A stretch of 64,000 nt of DNA from Pseudomonas iridis (lineage in GTDB: Bacteria > Pseudomonadota > Gammaproteobacteria > Pseudomonadales > Pseudomonadaceae): the NCBI RefSeq assembly GCF_017980685.1, contig NZ_JACXXO010000010.1, positions 146,703-210,702 on the forward strand, read 5' to 3'. Shown piece after piece: positions 26,429-35,192 of the stretch (its first letter is position 1; the number at the start of each line of letters is the position of its first letter). A program made the translations under genes and the position numbers. The notes beneath the pieces are model-generated. The model searched no databases and was not told the origin of the DNA. It saw nothing but the letters and a program-made list of their open reading frames with translations.

Positions 26429-27015
26429 GTCATTCCATCGCAGTGATCGTGTTGGCAGCAGGCGAGGGCAGCCGCTTTCGCCACGTGGCGGGCGCGGACA
26501 AGGACAAGTTGCTGGCCGATTGCGCTGGTCGTGATGGCGCCGTGCGTTCGGTGATCGAGCACGTGCTGGTGAACCTGCCGGCCAGTCTCGACAAGCGCGT
26601 GCTGGTGACGACTGAAGCGCGACCGCAGGCGATGCGCATGGCGCAGGCTTATGGCTGTGAAGTGGTCTCGATCGAGTCGACCGGCATGGGCGACAGCATT
26701 GCCGCAGGCGTGGCGGCGTGTCCGGATGTTGATGGCTGGCTGATCGTGCTGGGAGATATGCCGTTTATCTTGCCGTCGAGTATCGAGCGGGTGGTGGCGG
26801 CGATGGTGGACGATGCGGTGAGTGTGCCGGTGCAGGATGGCGAGTTTGGGCATCCTGTGGGGTTTGGACGTTCGTTTGGCTCGGGATTGCTGGCGTTGAG
26901 CGGTGATCGCGGAGCCCGGCCCTTGTTCAAGCAGGGAAGGGTGGTGGAAGTGTTGGTGGATGATCCAGGGGTGTTGTGGGATATCGACGTTCCTGAAGCT
27001 CTGGTATTCAAGTAA
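26425..27015 (+). CDS. MocA/MobA-like nucleotidyltransferase
   Basis: 196 residues with the NTP-transferase start VIVLAAGEGSRFRHV and the metal-binding GDMPFILPSS. Enzymes of this group attach CMP (MocA) or GMP (MobA) to molybdopterin. As bacterial xanthine-oxidase-type enzymes outside the xanthine dehydrogenases often carry the cytosine dinucleotide, a MocA role is likely, by context. GGAGG before the ATG; overlaps the xdhC stop. Last gene of the four-gene operon, which ends at a shared terminator with rne. Confidence 0.87.
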   Translation: MSHSIAVIVLAAGEGSRFRHVAGADKDKLLADCAGRDGAVRSVIEHVLVNLPASLDKRVLVTTEARPQAMRMAQAYGCEVVSIESTGMGDSIAAGVAACPDVDGWLIVLGDMPFILPSSIERVVAAMVDDAVSVPVQDGEFGHPVGFGRSFGSGLLALSGDRGARPLFKQGRVVEVLVDDPGVLWDIDVPEALVFK

Positions 27016-27038
27016 CAGCAAAGTCAAAAGATCGCATA

Positions 27039-27075
27039 AAAAAGCCCCGCCTGATTGCTCAGGCGGGGCTTTTTA
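27039..27075. terminator. Bidirectional terminator between mocA-like gene and rne
   Basis: 14-bp stem AAAGCCCCGCCTGA / TCAGGCGGGGCTTT with loop TTGC; A run on the left and T run on the right, so it can stop both convergent transcripts. Confidence 0.92.
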
Positions 27076-27088
27076 GTGGCTTACGGAA

Positions 27089-30000
27089 TCAGACGAGTGG
27101 TTTAGGCTCGTGTTCTTTTTCCTGGGCCTCTTCGTGTTGCTGTGCTGCGTCCTGAACGGAGCGTGGCGCTTCAGCGATCACCGATTCAACCGTAGCTTCT
27201 TCGGCAGTCGGGGCAGAAGCTGCCTCAACCACTTCAGCAACCACTGGCTCGGCAACAACCGGAGCAGAAGCTGCTGCCAGCTCGGCTTCCTTCGCCAGAC
27301 GCTCTTCTTCACGCTTGCGACGACGCACTTCACGCGGGTCGTTCGGCGCGCGGCCGCTTGGCGTCAGCGCGCTGACCGGAGCAGTTTCAACCACTGGGGC
27401 TGGTGCTTCGGCAATCACTGGAGCCTCGACGACTGGGGCTTCAACGATTGGCGCTGGAGCCGGTTCGGCAACCTTGGCTTCTTCAACCACTGGCGCTTCG
27501 TATGCAGGCGCTGGTGTTTCAGCGGCGGCAGGCTCAGCTACCCAGTTGAATGCAGTCTGCTCTTCGCGAACTTCACGCACGGTTTCGGTCACGGTTTCAG
27601 CGACGGTTTCGACAACCGGCTCTGCAGCGACGACTGGCGCCTCGACGACTACCGCAGGTTCGGCGGCAGGTTCAGCAAACGCTTCAAACTGAGCCTGGGT
27701 TTCGCGAACCGGTGCTACTTCAACTTCCGGAGCTGCTGTCACTTCCACTGGAGTGGTGGCTTCAACAACCGGTGCTTCTACTGGAGCAGTTTCCAGAGTA
27801 GCCGCGGTGGCGCGTTCGGCTTGCTCGTGAGCTTGTGCTTCAGCCGGAGCGCTGATCACGCTGCCGGCAACCGCGGTAGTCACGGCCAGGCCAGCGGCCA
27901 GATCGGCAGTGCTTGGGCCTTCAGCGTTTTCGTCGGACTCGGACTCTTCCGAACCTTCGATCACGTTGCCATTGGCATCACGCTGACGCTCACGACGGTT
28001 GCTGCGACGACGCTGACCGCGGGAGCGACGACGTGGGCGATCGCCTTCGGCGCTCTCCGAACCGTCTTCCGGCAGTTGCTCTTCGTTACTGATGACTTCT
28101 TCTTCATCGGCAACGGCAGCAGCGGCCTGCTCGGCGCGCGGTTGACGTTCTTCACGAGGTGGACGCGGTGCGCGCTCTTCACGTGGCTGGCGGGCCGGAC
28201 GCTCTTCAGCGGTCACGGCAGCGGCTGCGGCTACAGCTGGAGCGGCATCCAGTGGCTCGCGCAGTTCACGAACACGTTCTTCACGCTCGCCACGTGGCTT
28301 GCGATCTTCACGTGGAGCGCGTGGTGCACGCTCTTCACGCGGGGCGCGTGGTGCGCGTTCTTCGCGGGCGGCTGGCGCTTCGGTGCGGGCTTCACGAGGC
28401 TCGCGAACTTCACGGGCTTCACGAGGCTGACGCTCTTCACGCGGCTCACGTGGGGCGCGCTCTTCACGCGGTGCACGTTCTTCGCGCGGCTTGCGTTCTT
28501 CATCGCGGCGACCGTTACGGTTGCGGCTCTGCTGGCGACCGTTGCGACGCTCTTCGTTACGGGCCGGGCGTTCGGTGGCCGGTTTTTCAACCACCACCGG
28601 AGCGGCTGGCTCTTCCTTGGTAGCGAACAGGCTGACCAGCGACTTCACCAGACCTTTGAACAGGCTTGGTTCTGGTATGGCCGCTGGAGCAGGCGCTGGT
28701 GCGGCAGGTGCTGCGACTTCGGTCGGAACCGGAGCGTTGGCGCGAGCCGGAGCAGTCTTGACCGCGGCTTCCTGGCGAACCAGGGTGCGGGTCGCAGCGG
28801 CTGGCTGGACTTCTTCGACTTCGGCAGCGGCCGCAGCGATTTCGTAGCTGGACTGGTTGGTCGCGGCTTCCGGGCTGTCATCACGCAGACGCTGAACTTC
28901 GAAGTGCGGCGTTTCGAGGTGATCGTTCGGCAGAATGATGATGCGGGCACGGGTGCGCAGTTCGATCTTGGTGATCGAGTTGCGTTTTTCGTTGAGCAGG
29001 AACGCAGCAACCGGGATCGGCACCTGGGCGCGGACTTCGGCGGTGCGGTCTTTCAGTGCTTCTTCTTCGATCAGGCGCAGGATCGCCAGCGACAGCGATT
29101 CAACGTCGCGGATGATGCCGGTGCCGTTGCAACGCGGGCAAACGATGCCGCTGCTTTCGCCCAGCGATGGACGCAGGCGCTGACGGGACATTTCCAGCAG
29201 GCCGAAGCGCGAGATACGGCCGATCTGCACGCGAGCGCGGTCGGCTTCCAGGCATTCGCGGACTTTCTCTTCCACGGCGCGCTGGTTCTTGGCTGGGGTC
29301 ATGTCGATGAAGTCGATGACGATCAGGCCGCCGATGTCGCGCAGGCGCAACTGACGGGCGATTTCTTCAGCCGCTTCAAGGTTGGTCTGCAGGGCGGTTT
29401 CTTCGATGTCGCTGCCTTTGGTGGCGCGGGCCGAGTTGATGTCGATGGACACCAGGGCTTCGGTCGGATCGATAACGATGGAGCCGCCGGAAGGCAGTTC
29501 GACGACGCGCTGGAAAGCGGTCTCGATCTGGCTTTCGATCTGGAAACGGTTGAACAGCGGAACGCTGTCTTCGTACAGCTTGATCTTGCTGGCGTACTGC
29601 GGCATCACCTGGCGGATGAAGGTCAGGGCTTCGTCCTGGGCTTCAACGCTGTCGATCAGCACTTCGCCGATGTCCTGGCGCAAGTAATCGCGGATGGCGC
29701 GGATGATCACGTTGCTTTCCTGGTAGATCAGGAATGGCGCGGCGCGATCCAGCGAGGCTTCTTTGATGGCGGTCCAGAGTTGCAGCAGGTAATCGAGGTC
29801 CCACTGCATTTCTTCGCTGCTGCGGCCAAGGCCTGCAGTGCGCACGATCAGGCCCATGTCGGCTGGAGCAACCAGACCGTTCAGCGCTTCACGCAGTTCG
29901 TTGCGCTCTTCGCCTTCGATGCGACGGGAAATACCGCCGGCACGCGGGTTGTTCGGCATCAGTACGAGGTAACGACCGGCCAGGCTGATGAAGGTGGTCA

Positions 30001-30340
30001 GGGCTGCGCCCTTGTTGCCACGTTCTTCTTTCTCGACCTGAACGATGACTTCCTGGCCTTCGCTCAGGACGTCCTTGATGTTGACGCGGCCTTCAGGGGC
30101 TTTCTTGAAGTATTCGCGGGAGATTTCTTTGAGGGGCAGGAAGCCGTGGCGCTCAGAGCCGAAGTCGACAAAGGCAGCCTCAAGGCTTGGTTCGATGCGA
30201 GTGATCTTGCCTTTATAGATATTGGCTTTTTTCTGCTCGCGTGCACCGGATTCGATGTCCAGGTCGTAGAGGCGTTGACCATCTACCAGTGCAACACGCA
30301 ACTCTTCGGGTTGAGTTGCGTTAATCAGCATTCTTTTCAT
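27089..30340 (-). CDS. rne: Ribonuclease E
   Basis: Essential endoribonuclease of mRNA decay and rRNA/tRNA processing, and scaffold of the degradosome. 1083 residues from ATG 30340, where the E. coli-like MKRMLINATQPEELRVAL begins. Catalytic half (1-~520): S1 domain, 5' sensor, GGSIVIDPTEALVSIDINSA and DIGGLIVIDFIDM with the Mg-binding Asp residues, then the Zn-link CPRCNGTG. The other half (~520-1083) is disordered: an Arg/Glu-rich tract with repeated APREER-like units (~630-760) likely to bind RNA, and an Ala/Val/Pro/Glu-rich tail. The start is set by homology; no strong ribosome binding site is seen. Confidence 0.96.
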   Translation of the reverse strand: MKRMLINATQPEELRVALVDGQRLYDLDIESGAREQKKANIYKGKITRIEPSLEAAFVDFGSERHGFLPLKEISREYFKKAPEGRVNIKDVLSEGQEVIVQVEKEERGNKGAALTTFISLAGRYLVLMPNNPRAGGISRRIEGEERNELREALNGLVAPADMGLIVRTAGLGRSSEEMQWDLDYLLQLWTAIKEASLDRAAPFLIYQESNVIIRAIRDYLRQDIGEVLIDSVEAQDEALTFIRQVMPQYASKIKLYEDSVPLFNRFQIESQIETAFQRVVELPSGGSIVIDPTEALVSIDINSARATKGSDIEETALQTNLEAAEEIARQLRLRDIGGLIVIDFIDMTPAKNQRAVEEKVRECLEADRARVQIGRISRFGLLEMSRQRLRPSLGESSGIVCPRCNGTGIIRDVESLSLAILRLIEEEALKDRTAEVRAQVPIPVAAFLLNEKRNSITKIELRTRARIIILPNDHLETPHFEVQRLRDDSPEAATNQSSYEIAAAAAEVEEVQPAAATRTLVRQEAAVKTAPARANAPVPTEVAAPAAPAPAPAAIPEPSLFKGLVKSLVSLFATKEEPAAPVVVEKPATERPARNEERRNGRQQSRNRNGRRDEERKPREERAPREERAPREPREERQPREAREVREPREARTEAPAAREERAPRAPREERAPRAPREDRKPRGEREERVRELREPLDAAPAVAAAAAVTAEERPARQPREERAPRPPREERQPRAEQAAAAVADEEEVISNEEQLPEDGSESAEGDRPRRRSRGQRRRSNRRERQRDANGNVIEGSEESESDENAEGPSTADLAAGLAVTTAVAGSVISAPAEAQAHEQAERATAATLETAPVEAPVVEATTPVEVTAAPEVEVAPVRETQAQFEAFAEPAAEPAVVVEAPVVAAEPVVETVAETVTETVREVREEQTAFNWVAEPAAAETPAPAYEAPVVEEAKVAEPAPAPIVEAPVVEAPVIAEAPAPVVETAPVSALTPSGRAPNDPREVRRRKREEERLAKEAELAAASAPVVAEPVVAEVVEAASAPTAEEATVESVIAEAPRSVQDAAQQHEEAQEKEHEPKPLV

Positions 30341-31038
30341 GTAGTACCGTCGGTTTCCGGGCTGCCGGAAACGGCGTTCGGCACACACGACTTCTCACGG
30401 TCGGTGTCAGGTGCGTCGGGAGTGGTTGGCCATTCCCGTGTCTAGCGATTGCGGCCAATTGGGCCGAGACCGCGACGTACGCGTCCTGCTTGCTGTGGCT
30501 ACTTAAGCACTCAGTCAGGAGGAGGAATCAACCAGCGGCTGTGGACGAGATGAAGCGTCTTGATAAAGCCTAATGCTACACAGTCCAGCGGTTGTGCATC
30601 TCCACCCTACACGTATCCCTGATAATTCGGGTGCTGCCGCGCGCAGAATCCGCAACGGGTTGGCATTTACCGTGAGCTCCGAAAGGGGAGGTCACGCATC
30701 ATGGCTAATTTAGGCGTTGTTTCCGAAGCCTTCGCTCGGGGTCATTCACAGCTGACTGCACTTTGTGAACTGGCCTTGAATGTTTGCCTGCCAGGCGAGT
30801 AAAAACTCTGCTCGGCGGTGTGATTCAGGCCTTATGTCACCTGCGCTTGTTACAACTGCAAACTCCACCGTTACGTAGCGAAAGCCCCGTAGGACGGCCT
30901 CGCGTCCTGGTGAATTGCGTTGGTCAGGGCCGGTTTTTGACCGTGGTGCCGCTGTCCAGGCCGCTTTTGGCGGCGTTCGCGACTATAGCAGCAATGATTA
31001 AGTGCTTCAAATCCATAAAAATTGTTATCATCCGCGCC
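30341..31038. other. 698-bp divergent region: presumed long rne leader and rluC promoter
   Basis: No supported gene. RNase E mRNAs in gamma-proteobacteria carry long 5' leaders through which the enzyme limits its own synthesis, and the size of this gap before rne fits such a leader; I did not resolve specific hairpins. The rluC side ends in an AT-rich stretch (about 30990-31030) with TTGTTATCAT, a possible -10 region within 15 bases of the rluC ATG. Confidence 0.4.
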
Positions 31039-31998
31039 ATGACAACTACTGCCCCTTCGACTCCAGGCGTTCAACTGCTTGAAGTCTCGCCGGAGTATGC
31101 CGGCCAACGAATCGACAATTTTCTCCTCGCCAGGCTCAAAGGTGTGCCCAAGACCTTGATTTACCGCATTTTGCGCAAAGGCGAAGTGCGTGTGAACAAA
31201 GGTCGGATCAAACCCGAATACAAGCTGCAGGCCGGTGATGTCGTGCGCGTGCCGCCCGTTCGCGTGCCTGAGCGTGACGAGCCGGTGCCTCTGGCCCAGG
31301 GCCTGTTGCAGCGCCTGGAAGCCTCGATTGTCTTCGAAGACAAAGCCCTGATCGTGATCAACAAGCCTGCGGGCATTGCGGTTCACGGTGGCAGCGGCTT
31401 GAACTTCGGTGTGATCGAAGCCTTTCGTCAGTTGCGTCCGGATACCAAAGAGCTGGAGCTGGTTCACCGTCTCGACCGCGACACTTCCGGCCTGCTGATG
31501 ATTGCCAAGAAGCGCAGCATGCTCCGTCATTTACACGAGCAGTTGCGCGGTGATGGCATCGACAAGCGCTACATGGCGCTTGTGCGCGGCAATTGGGCGA
31601 CCTCGATCAAGAAAATCAGCGCACCATTGCTCAAGAGCAACTTGCGTTCCGGCGAGCGCATGGTTGAAGTCAATGACGAGGGCAAAGAAGCCCTGACCCT
31701 GTTCAAGGTGCTGCGCCGCTTTGGCGACTTCGCGACCATGGTCGAAGCCAAGCCTGTGACCGGTCGTACTCACCAGATTCGCGTTCACACCCTGCACGCC
31801 GGGCATTGCATTGCTGGCGACAGCAAGTATGGCGACGAGGGTTTCACCAAGGAAATCCGCGATCTGGGCGGCAAGCGTCTGTTCCTGCATGCTTACATGC
31901 TGACCGTGCCGCTGCCGGATGGCGGCAAGCTGAACTTGCAGGCGCCGGTCGATGAAATGTGGGCCAAGACCGTGGAGCGATTGAGTGCGCCCATCTGA
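31039..31998 (+). CDS. rluC: 23S rRNA pseudouridine synthase RluC
   Basis: Converts U955, U2504 and U2580 (E. coli numbering) of 23S rRNA to pseudouridine. 319 residues: S4 RNA-binding domain (about 20-75; RIDNFLLARLKGVPKTLIYR), then the RluA-type catalytic domain with HRLDRDTSGLLMIAK holding the catalytic Asp, and GRTHQIRVH. ATG 31039 begins the family sequence; the longer frame is not protein-like. No ribosome binding site is seen upstream, and the AT-rich promoter-like DNA comes close to the ATG. Its 3' end overlaps the next gene by 14 bases. Confidence 0.95.
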   Translation: MTTTAPSTPGVQLLEVSPEYAGQRIDNFLLARLKGVPKTLIYRILRKGEVRVNKGRIKPEYKLQAGDVVRVPPVRVPERDEPVPLAQGLLQRLEASIVFEDKALIVINKPAGIAVHGGSGLNFGVIEAFRQLRPDTKELELVHRLDRDTSGLLMIAKKRSMLRHLHEQLRGDGIDKRYMALVRGNWATSIKKISAPLLKSNLRSGERMVEVNDEGKEALTLFKVLRRFGDFATMVEAKPVTGRTHQIRVHTLHAGHCIAGDSKYGDEGFTKEIRDLGGKRLFLHAYMLTVPLPDGGKLNLQAPVDEMWAKTVERLSAPI

Positions 31999-32647
31999 TT
32001 ACAAACTGCTGATTTTCGATTGGGACGGCACGCTGGCCGATTCCATTCATCGGATCGTCGAGGCCATGCATTCGGCGTCCGGGCGCTCCGGTTTCGAATT
32101 GCGTGATGATTTTTCCGTCAAAGGCATCATCGGTCTTGGCTTGCCCGAGGCGATCCGCACCTTGTATCCCGAAATCAGCGACGCCGAAATGACCTTGTTT
32201 CGTGAGTATTACGCTGATCACTACATTGCGGCAGAGGCTGTGCCTTCGCCGCTGTTTGAGGGGGTCGTTGAATCGATGACGTCCTTTCGTGAGCAGGGTT
32301 ATCACCTGGCTGTTGCGACCGGCAAGAATCGGCGCGGACTGGATCGGGTGCTCAAGGCTAATGGCTGGGAAGAGTATTTCGACATTACCCGCGCGGCCGA
32401 TGAAACTGCGAGCAAGCCGCACCCTCTGATGCTGGAGCAGATACTTGCTCATTGCGGTGTGCGTGCCGAACAGGCGCTGATGGTCGGGGATTCATCCTTC
32501 GATCTGCTGATGGCGCGTAACGCGGGGATAGATTCGGTAGCGGTCAGTTATGGCGCGCAATCGATCGAATCGTTGCAACAGTTCGAGCCGCGTCTGTCGA
32601 TAGACCGTTTTTCCGAATTGCATGCCTGGCTGGCGCAGCAGGCTTAA
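31985..32647 (+). CDS. HAD-superfamily hydrolase (phosphoglycolate-phosphatase-like)
   Basis: 220 residues. Motif I DWDGTLAD with the nucleophile Asp near residue 12, a helical cap (about 20-85), motif II ATGKNRRGLD, motif III lysine in SKPHPLM, motif IV GDSSFDLLMA. GTG 31985, inside the end of rluC, has GGAG before it. The cytosolic phosphatase acts on a small phosphorylated metabolite or nucleotide; the exact substrate is not readable. Same place as PA2974 in my memory of P. aeruginosa. Confidence 0.92.
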   Translation: MRPSDYKLLIFDWDGTLADSIHRIVEAMHSASGRSGFELRDDFSVKGIIGLGLPEAIRTLYPEISDAEMTLFREYYADHYIAAEAVPSPLFEGVVESMTSFREQGYHLAVATGKNRRGLDRVLKANGWEEYFDITRAADETASKPHPLMLEQILAHCGVRAEQALMVGDSSFDLLMARNAGIDSVAVSYGAQSIESLQQFEPRLSIDRFSELHAWLAQQA

Positions 32648-32671
32648 TACGTTTTTGCTGGGGTGGATGGC

Positions 32672-33661
32672 ATGACCGACGAATGGAAAGCACCGGCCAA
32701 GGCAAGTGCCGACGACGGTGACGAGAAGAGCTGGAAGCTGCTGGAAAAGACCCTTCTGGCGGGTGTGCAGGAACAGCGTCGTTCGCGGCGCTGGGGGATT
32801 TTCTTCAAGCTGCTGACATTTGTTTACCTGTTTGTCGCGTTGATCCTGTTCACGCCGCTGATGGACATGGAAAAAAGCGCGACTCGCGGCGAGAACTACA
32901 CTGCGCTGATCGACGTCACCGGCGTGATCGCCGACAAAGAGCCGGCCAGTGCCGACAACATTGTCGGCAGCCTGCGCGCTGCGTTCGAGGACAAGAAGGT
33001 CAAGGGTGTCATCCTGCGGATCAACAGTCCGGGTGGCAGTCCTGTGCAGTCTGGTTATGTGTATGACGAGATCAAGCGTCTGCGTGGCTTGCACCCCGAG
33101 ATCAAGCTGTATGCGGTGATTTCCGATCTCGGAGCGTCTGGTGCGTATTACATCGCCAGTGCTGCGGATCAGATCTACGCCGACAAGGCGAGTCTGGTGG
33201 GTTCCATTGGTGTGACGGCGGCCGGTTACGGCTTTGTCGGCACCATGGAGAAGCTGGGAGTCGAGCGTCGCACGTACACGTCTGGCGAGCACAAATCCTT
33301 CCTTGATCCGTTCCAGCCGCAGAAGCCTGAAGAAACGGCGTTCTGGCAAAGTGTGCTGGACACCACGCACAAGCAGTTCATCAACAGCGTCAAGCAGGGT
33401 CGTGGCGATCGCCTGAAGGACAAAGAGCATCCGGAGCTGTTCTCCGGGCTGGTCTGGTCTGGCGAGCAGGCTCTGCCGCTGGGCTTGATCGATGGTCTGG
33501 GCAGTGCCAGTTCGGTGGCGCGTGATGTGGTCGGCGAGAAAGAGTTGGTGGACTTTACCGTTCAGGAATCGCCGTTTGACCGCTTCTCGAAGAAACTTGG
33601 CGCCAGTGTGGCCGAGCAGTTGGCGATGTGGATGGGTTTCCACGGGCCATCGTTGCGTTAA
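32672..33661 (+). CDS. sppA: Signal peptide peptidase SppA (short form)
   Basis: 329-residue membrane-anchored serine protease that degrades leftover signal peptides. One membrane helix at about 43-62, catalytic domain facing the periplasm. The Ser/Lys dyad is S156 in LGASGAYYIAS and K208 in SGEHKSFLDP; the 52-residue spacing equals that of B. subtilis SppA as I remember it. ATG 32672 is chosen over GTG 32663 as GGGGTGGATGG lies just upstream. Half the length of E. coli SppA, as in most bacteria. Confidence 0.94.
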   Translation: MTDEWKAPAKASADDGDEKSWKLLEKTLLAGVQEQRRSRRWGIFFKLLTFVYLFVALILFTPLMDMEKSATRGENYTALIDVTGVIADKEPASADNIVGSLRAAFEDKKVKGVILRINSPGGSPVQSGYVYDEIKRLRGLHPEIKLYAVISDLGASGAYYIASAADQIYADKASLVGSIGVTAAGYGFVGTMEKLGVERRTYTSGEHKSFLDPFQPQKPEETAFWQSVLDTTHKQFINSVKQGRGDRLKDKEHPELFSGLVWSGEQALPLGLIDGLGSASSVARDVVGEKELVDFTVQESPFDRFSKKLGASVAEQLAMWMGFHGPSLR

Positions 33662-33671
33662 TTGGTTGTGG

Positions 33672-33779
33672 CGATCAAAAGATCGCAGTCTGCGGCAGCG
33701 CCTGCAGGTTCGATGTTCATTCGCATTGTTTGCGATGACGCGAACCCTGTAAGAGCTGTCGCTGGCTGCGATCTTTTGC
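33672..33779. repeat. Degenerate REP inverted pair, class A
   Basis: GATCAAAAGATCGCAGTCTG (33672-33691) and, reversed, GGCTGCGATCTTTTGC (ending 33779) keep the outer arms, while the inner halves have diverged (GCGCCTGCA, CTGTAAGAGCTGTCGC). It fills the gap between convergent sppA and maf. Confidence 0.75.
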
Positions 33780-33780
33780 T

Positions 33781-34359
33781 TTAAGGAATCTGTACGCCTT
33801 CAAGTAGCAGCATGTCGATCAGGCGAATCAGCGGCAGGCCGATCAGGCTGGTAGCGTCAGGGCCTTCGGTGGACTGGAACAGGCTCACGCCCAGCCCTTC
33901 AGCCTTGAAGCTGCCCGCGCAGTCGTAAGGCTGCTCGATGTGCAAGTAACGCTCGACCCGTGCCTGATCGAGCTGGCGCATGTGTACGGTGAACGGTACG
34001 CAGTCGACCTGGCATTGCCCTGTCTGGCTATTAAGCAGCGCAAGGCCGGTGAGAAAAGTCACGCTGGCGCCGCTGGCGGCCATCAGTTGCTCGCGGGCCT
34101 TGTCGAAGGTGTGCGGCTTGCCGATGATCCGGTCGCCGAGGACGGCCACCTGGTCGGAGCCAATAATCAGATGAGTGGGGTGGCTGTCGGCCAATGCTCG
34201 GGCCTTCTGTTCGGCGAGGCGTTTGACCAGCTCGATTGCCGGTTCGCCAGGACGGTGGCTTTCATCGATATCCGGCGAGCTGCAGACGAACGGCAGGTGC
34301 AGGCGGGAGAGCAATTCCCGGCGATAAGTCGAGCTTGAAGCAAGTAATAAAGGCAGCAT
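33781..34359 (-). CDS. yceF: Maf-family nucleotide pyrophosphatase, YceF type
   Basis: 192 residues. Maf proteins hydrolyse non-canonical nucleoside triphosphates; the YceF branch prefers 7-methyl-GTP. N-terminal LLASSSTYRRELLSRL, then SPDIDES, the catalytic LIIGSDQVAVL, GKPHTFDKAREQL and CAGSFKAEGLG match E. coli YceF almost motif by motif. AGGAGACGCAA precedes the ATG. It is divergent from yceD across ~105 bases, as in many gamma-proteobacteria. Confidence 0.94.
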   Translation of the reverse strand: MLPLLLASSSTYRRELLSRLHLPFVCSSPDIDESHRPGEPAIELVKRLAEQKARALADSHPTHLIIGSDQVAVLGDRIIGKPHTFDKAREQLMAASGASVTFLTGLALLNSQTGQCQVDCVPFTVHMRQLDQARVERYLHIEQPYDCAGSFKAEGLGVSLFQSTEGPDATSLIGLPLIRLIDMLLLEGVQIP

Positions 34360-34427
34360 TTGCGTCTCCTGAGGCAGATGTGAATTCTAGCGGAGGCACG
34401 CAAGTGACGGACAGGGCACAATTTCCT

Positions 34428-34455
34428 TTGACATGGGTGGGGGCATCCCTATAAT
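34428..34455 (+). promoter_or_regulatory. Consensus sigma-70 promoter of the yceD-rpmF-plsX-fab operon
   Basis: -35 TTGACA (34428-34433) and -10 TATAAT (34450-34455), both exact consensus, with a 16-base spacer. The expected start (34461-34463) is only two to four bases before the yceD ATG at 34465, so the transcript would be almost leaderless. Confidence 0.85.
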
Positions 34456-34464
34456 GCTGCGCCT

Positions 34465-34992
34465 ATGTTGAATGACCCGATTCCACCTCACGTTGACCCG
34501 CGCAAATTGGCTGATCGTGGCACCACCATCCAAGGTGAGCTGCTACTGGCCGATTTGAAGAGACTCTGCGACCCGCTTTCCGACACTGTCGGTACGGTGC
34601 AGGCGAAATTCGTTTTTGAACGAGATGAACGTAAATCTGTGGTAATCCACAGCTTTATCGACACCGAGGTCAAAATGGTTTGCCAGCGTTGTCTTGAGCT
34701 GGTCACCCTGCCGATCCACAGCGAATGCAGTTACGCTGTGGTTAAGGAGGGTGCGAATACCCAGTCGTTACCGAAAGGTTATGACGTGCTGGAACTGGGC
34801 GAAGATCCATTGGATCTGCAGTCACTGGTCGAGGAGGAGCTTTTGCTTGCCTTGCCTATCGTGCCTGCTCATCATCCGGAAGAATGCCAGCAGCCGGCGG
34901 GGTCAGATGAGCCCGAACCGAGCGAGGACGAGGTAACGCGGTCCAACCCGTTCAGTGTATTGGCGCAGTTAAAGCGTGACCCAAACGTTTAG
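34465..34992 (+). CDS. yceD: YceD (DUF177) 23S rRNA accumulation protein
   Basis: 175 residues. Central CQRCLE and the later acidic LGEDPLDLQSLVEEELLLALP are the hallmarks of the family; the last Cys in HHPEECQQ could complete a metal site with CQRC. The C terminus is acidic. YceD is linked to 23S rRNA maturation and lies before rpmF in most proteobacteria. No ribosome binding site is present upstream of the ATG, in keeping with a near-leaderless mRNA. Followed by rpmF after 13 bases. Confidence 0.92.
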   Translation: MLNDPIPPHVDPRKLADRGTTIQGELLLADLKRLCDPLSDTVGTVQAKFVFERDERKSVVIHSFIDTEVKMVCQRCLELVTLPIHSECSYAVVKEGANTQSLPKGYDVLELGEDPLDLQSLVEEELLLALPIVPAHHPEECQQPAGSDEPEPSEDEVTRSNPFSVLAQLKRDPNV

Positions 34993-35005
34993 GAGTTAAT
35001 CAATT

Positions 35006-35188
35006 ATGGCTGTTCAGCAGAACAAAAAATCCCGCTCTGCCCGTGACATGCGTCGTTCGCACGACGCCCTGACGGCGAGCACTCTGTCTGTAGAAAAAAC
35101 CACTGGTGAAATTCACCTGCGTCACCACGTATCGCCAGAAGGCGTATACCGTGGCCGTAAAGTGATCGACAAGGGCGCTGACGAGTAA
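35006..35188 (+). CDS. rpmF: 50S ribosomal protein L32
   Basis: 60 residues, basic, beginning MAVQQNKKSRSARDMRRSHD, the standard L32 N terminus of gamma-proteobacteria. This form lacks the zinc-binding cysteines of C+ paralogues. AGGAG nine bases before the ATG. It lies between yceD and plsX, linking ribosome and fatty-acid synthesis genes in one transcript. Confidence 0.98.
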   Translation: MAVQQNKKSRSARDMRRSHDALTASTLSVEKTTGEIHLRHHVSPEGVYRGRKVIDKGADE

Positions 35189-35192
35189 TCAC

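Noticed and set aside
27110..30445. Very long open frame (over 1100 codons) antisense to rne
   Set aside because: It mirrors the codon bias and Arg/Glu/Ala-rich repeats of RNase E; it has no ribosome binding site, no family sequence, and the rne frame is unquestionable.
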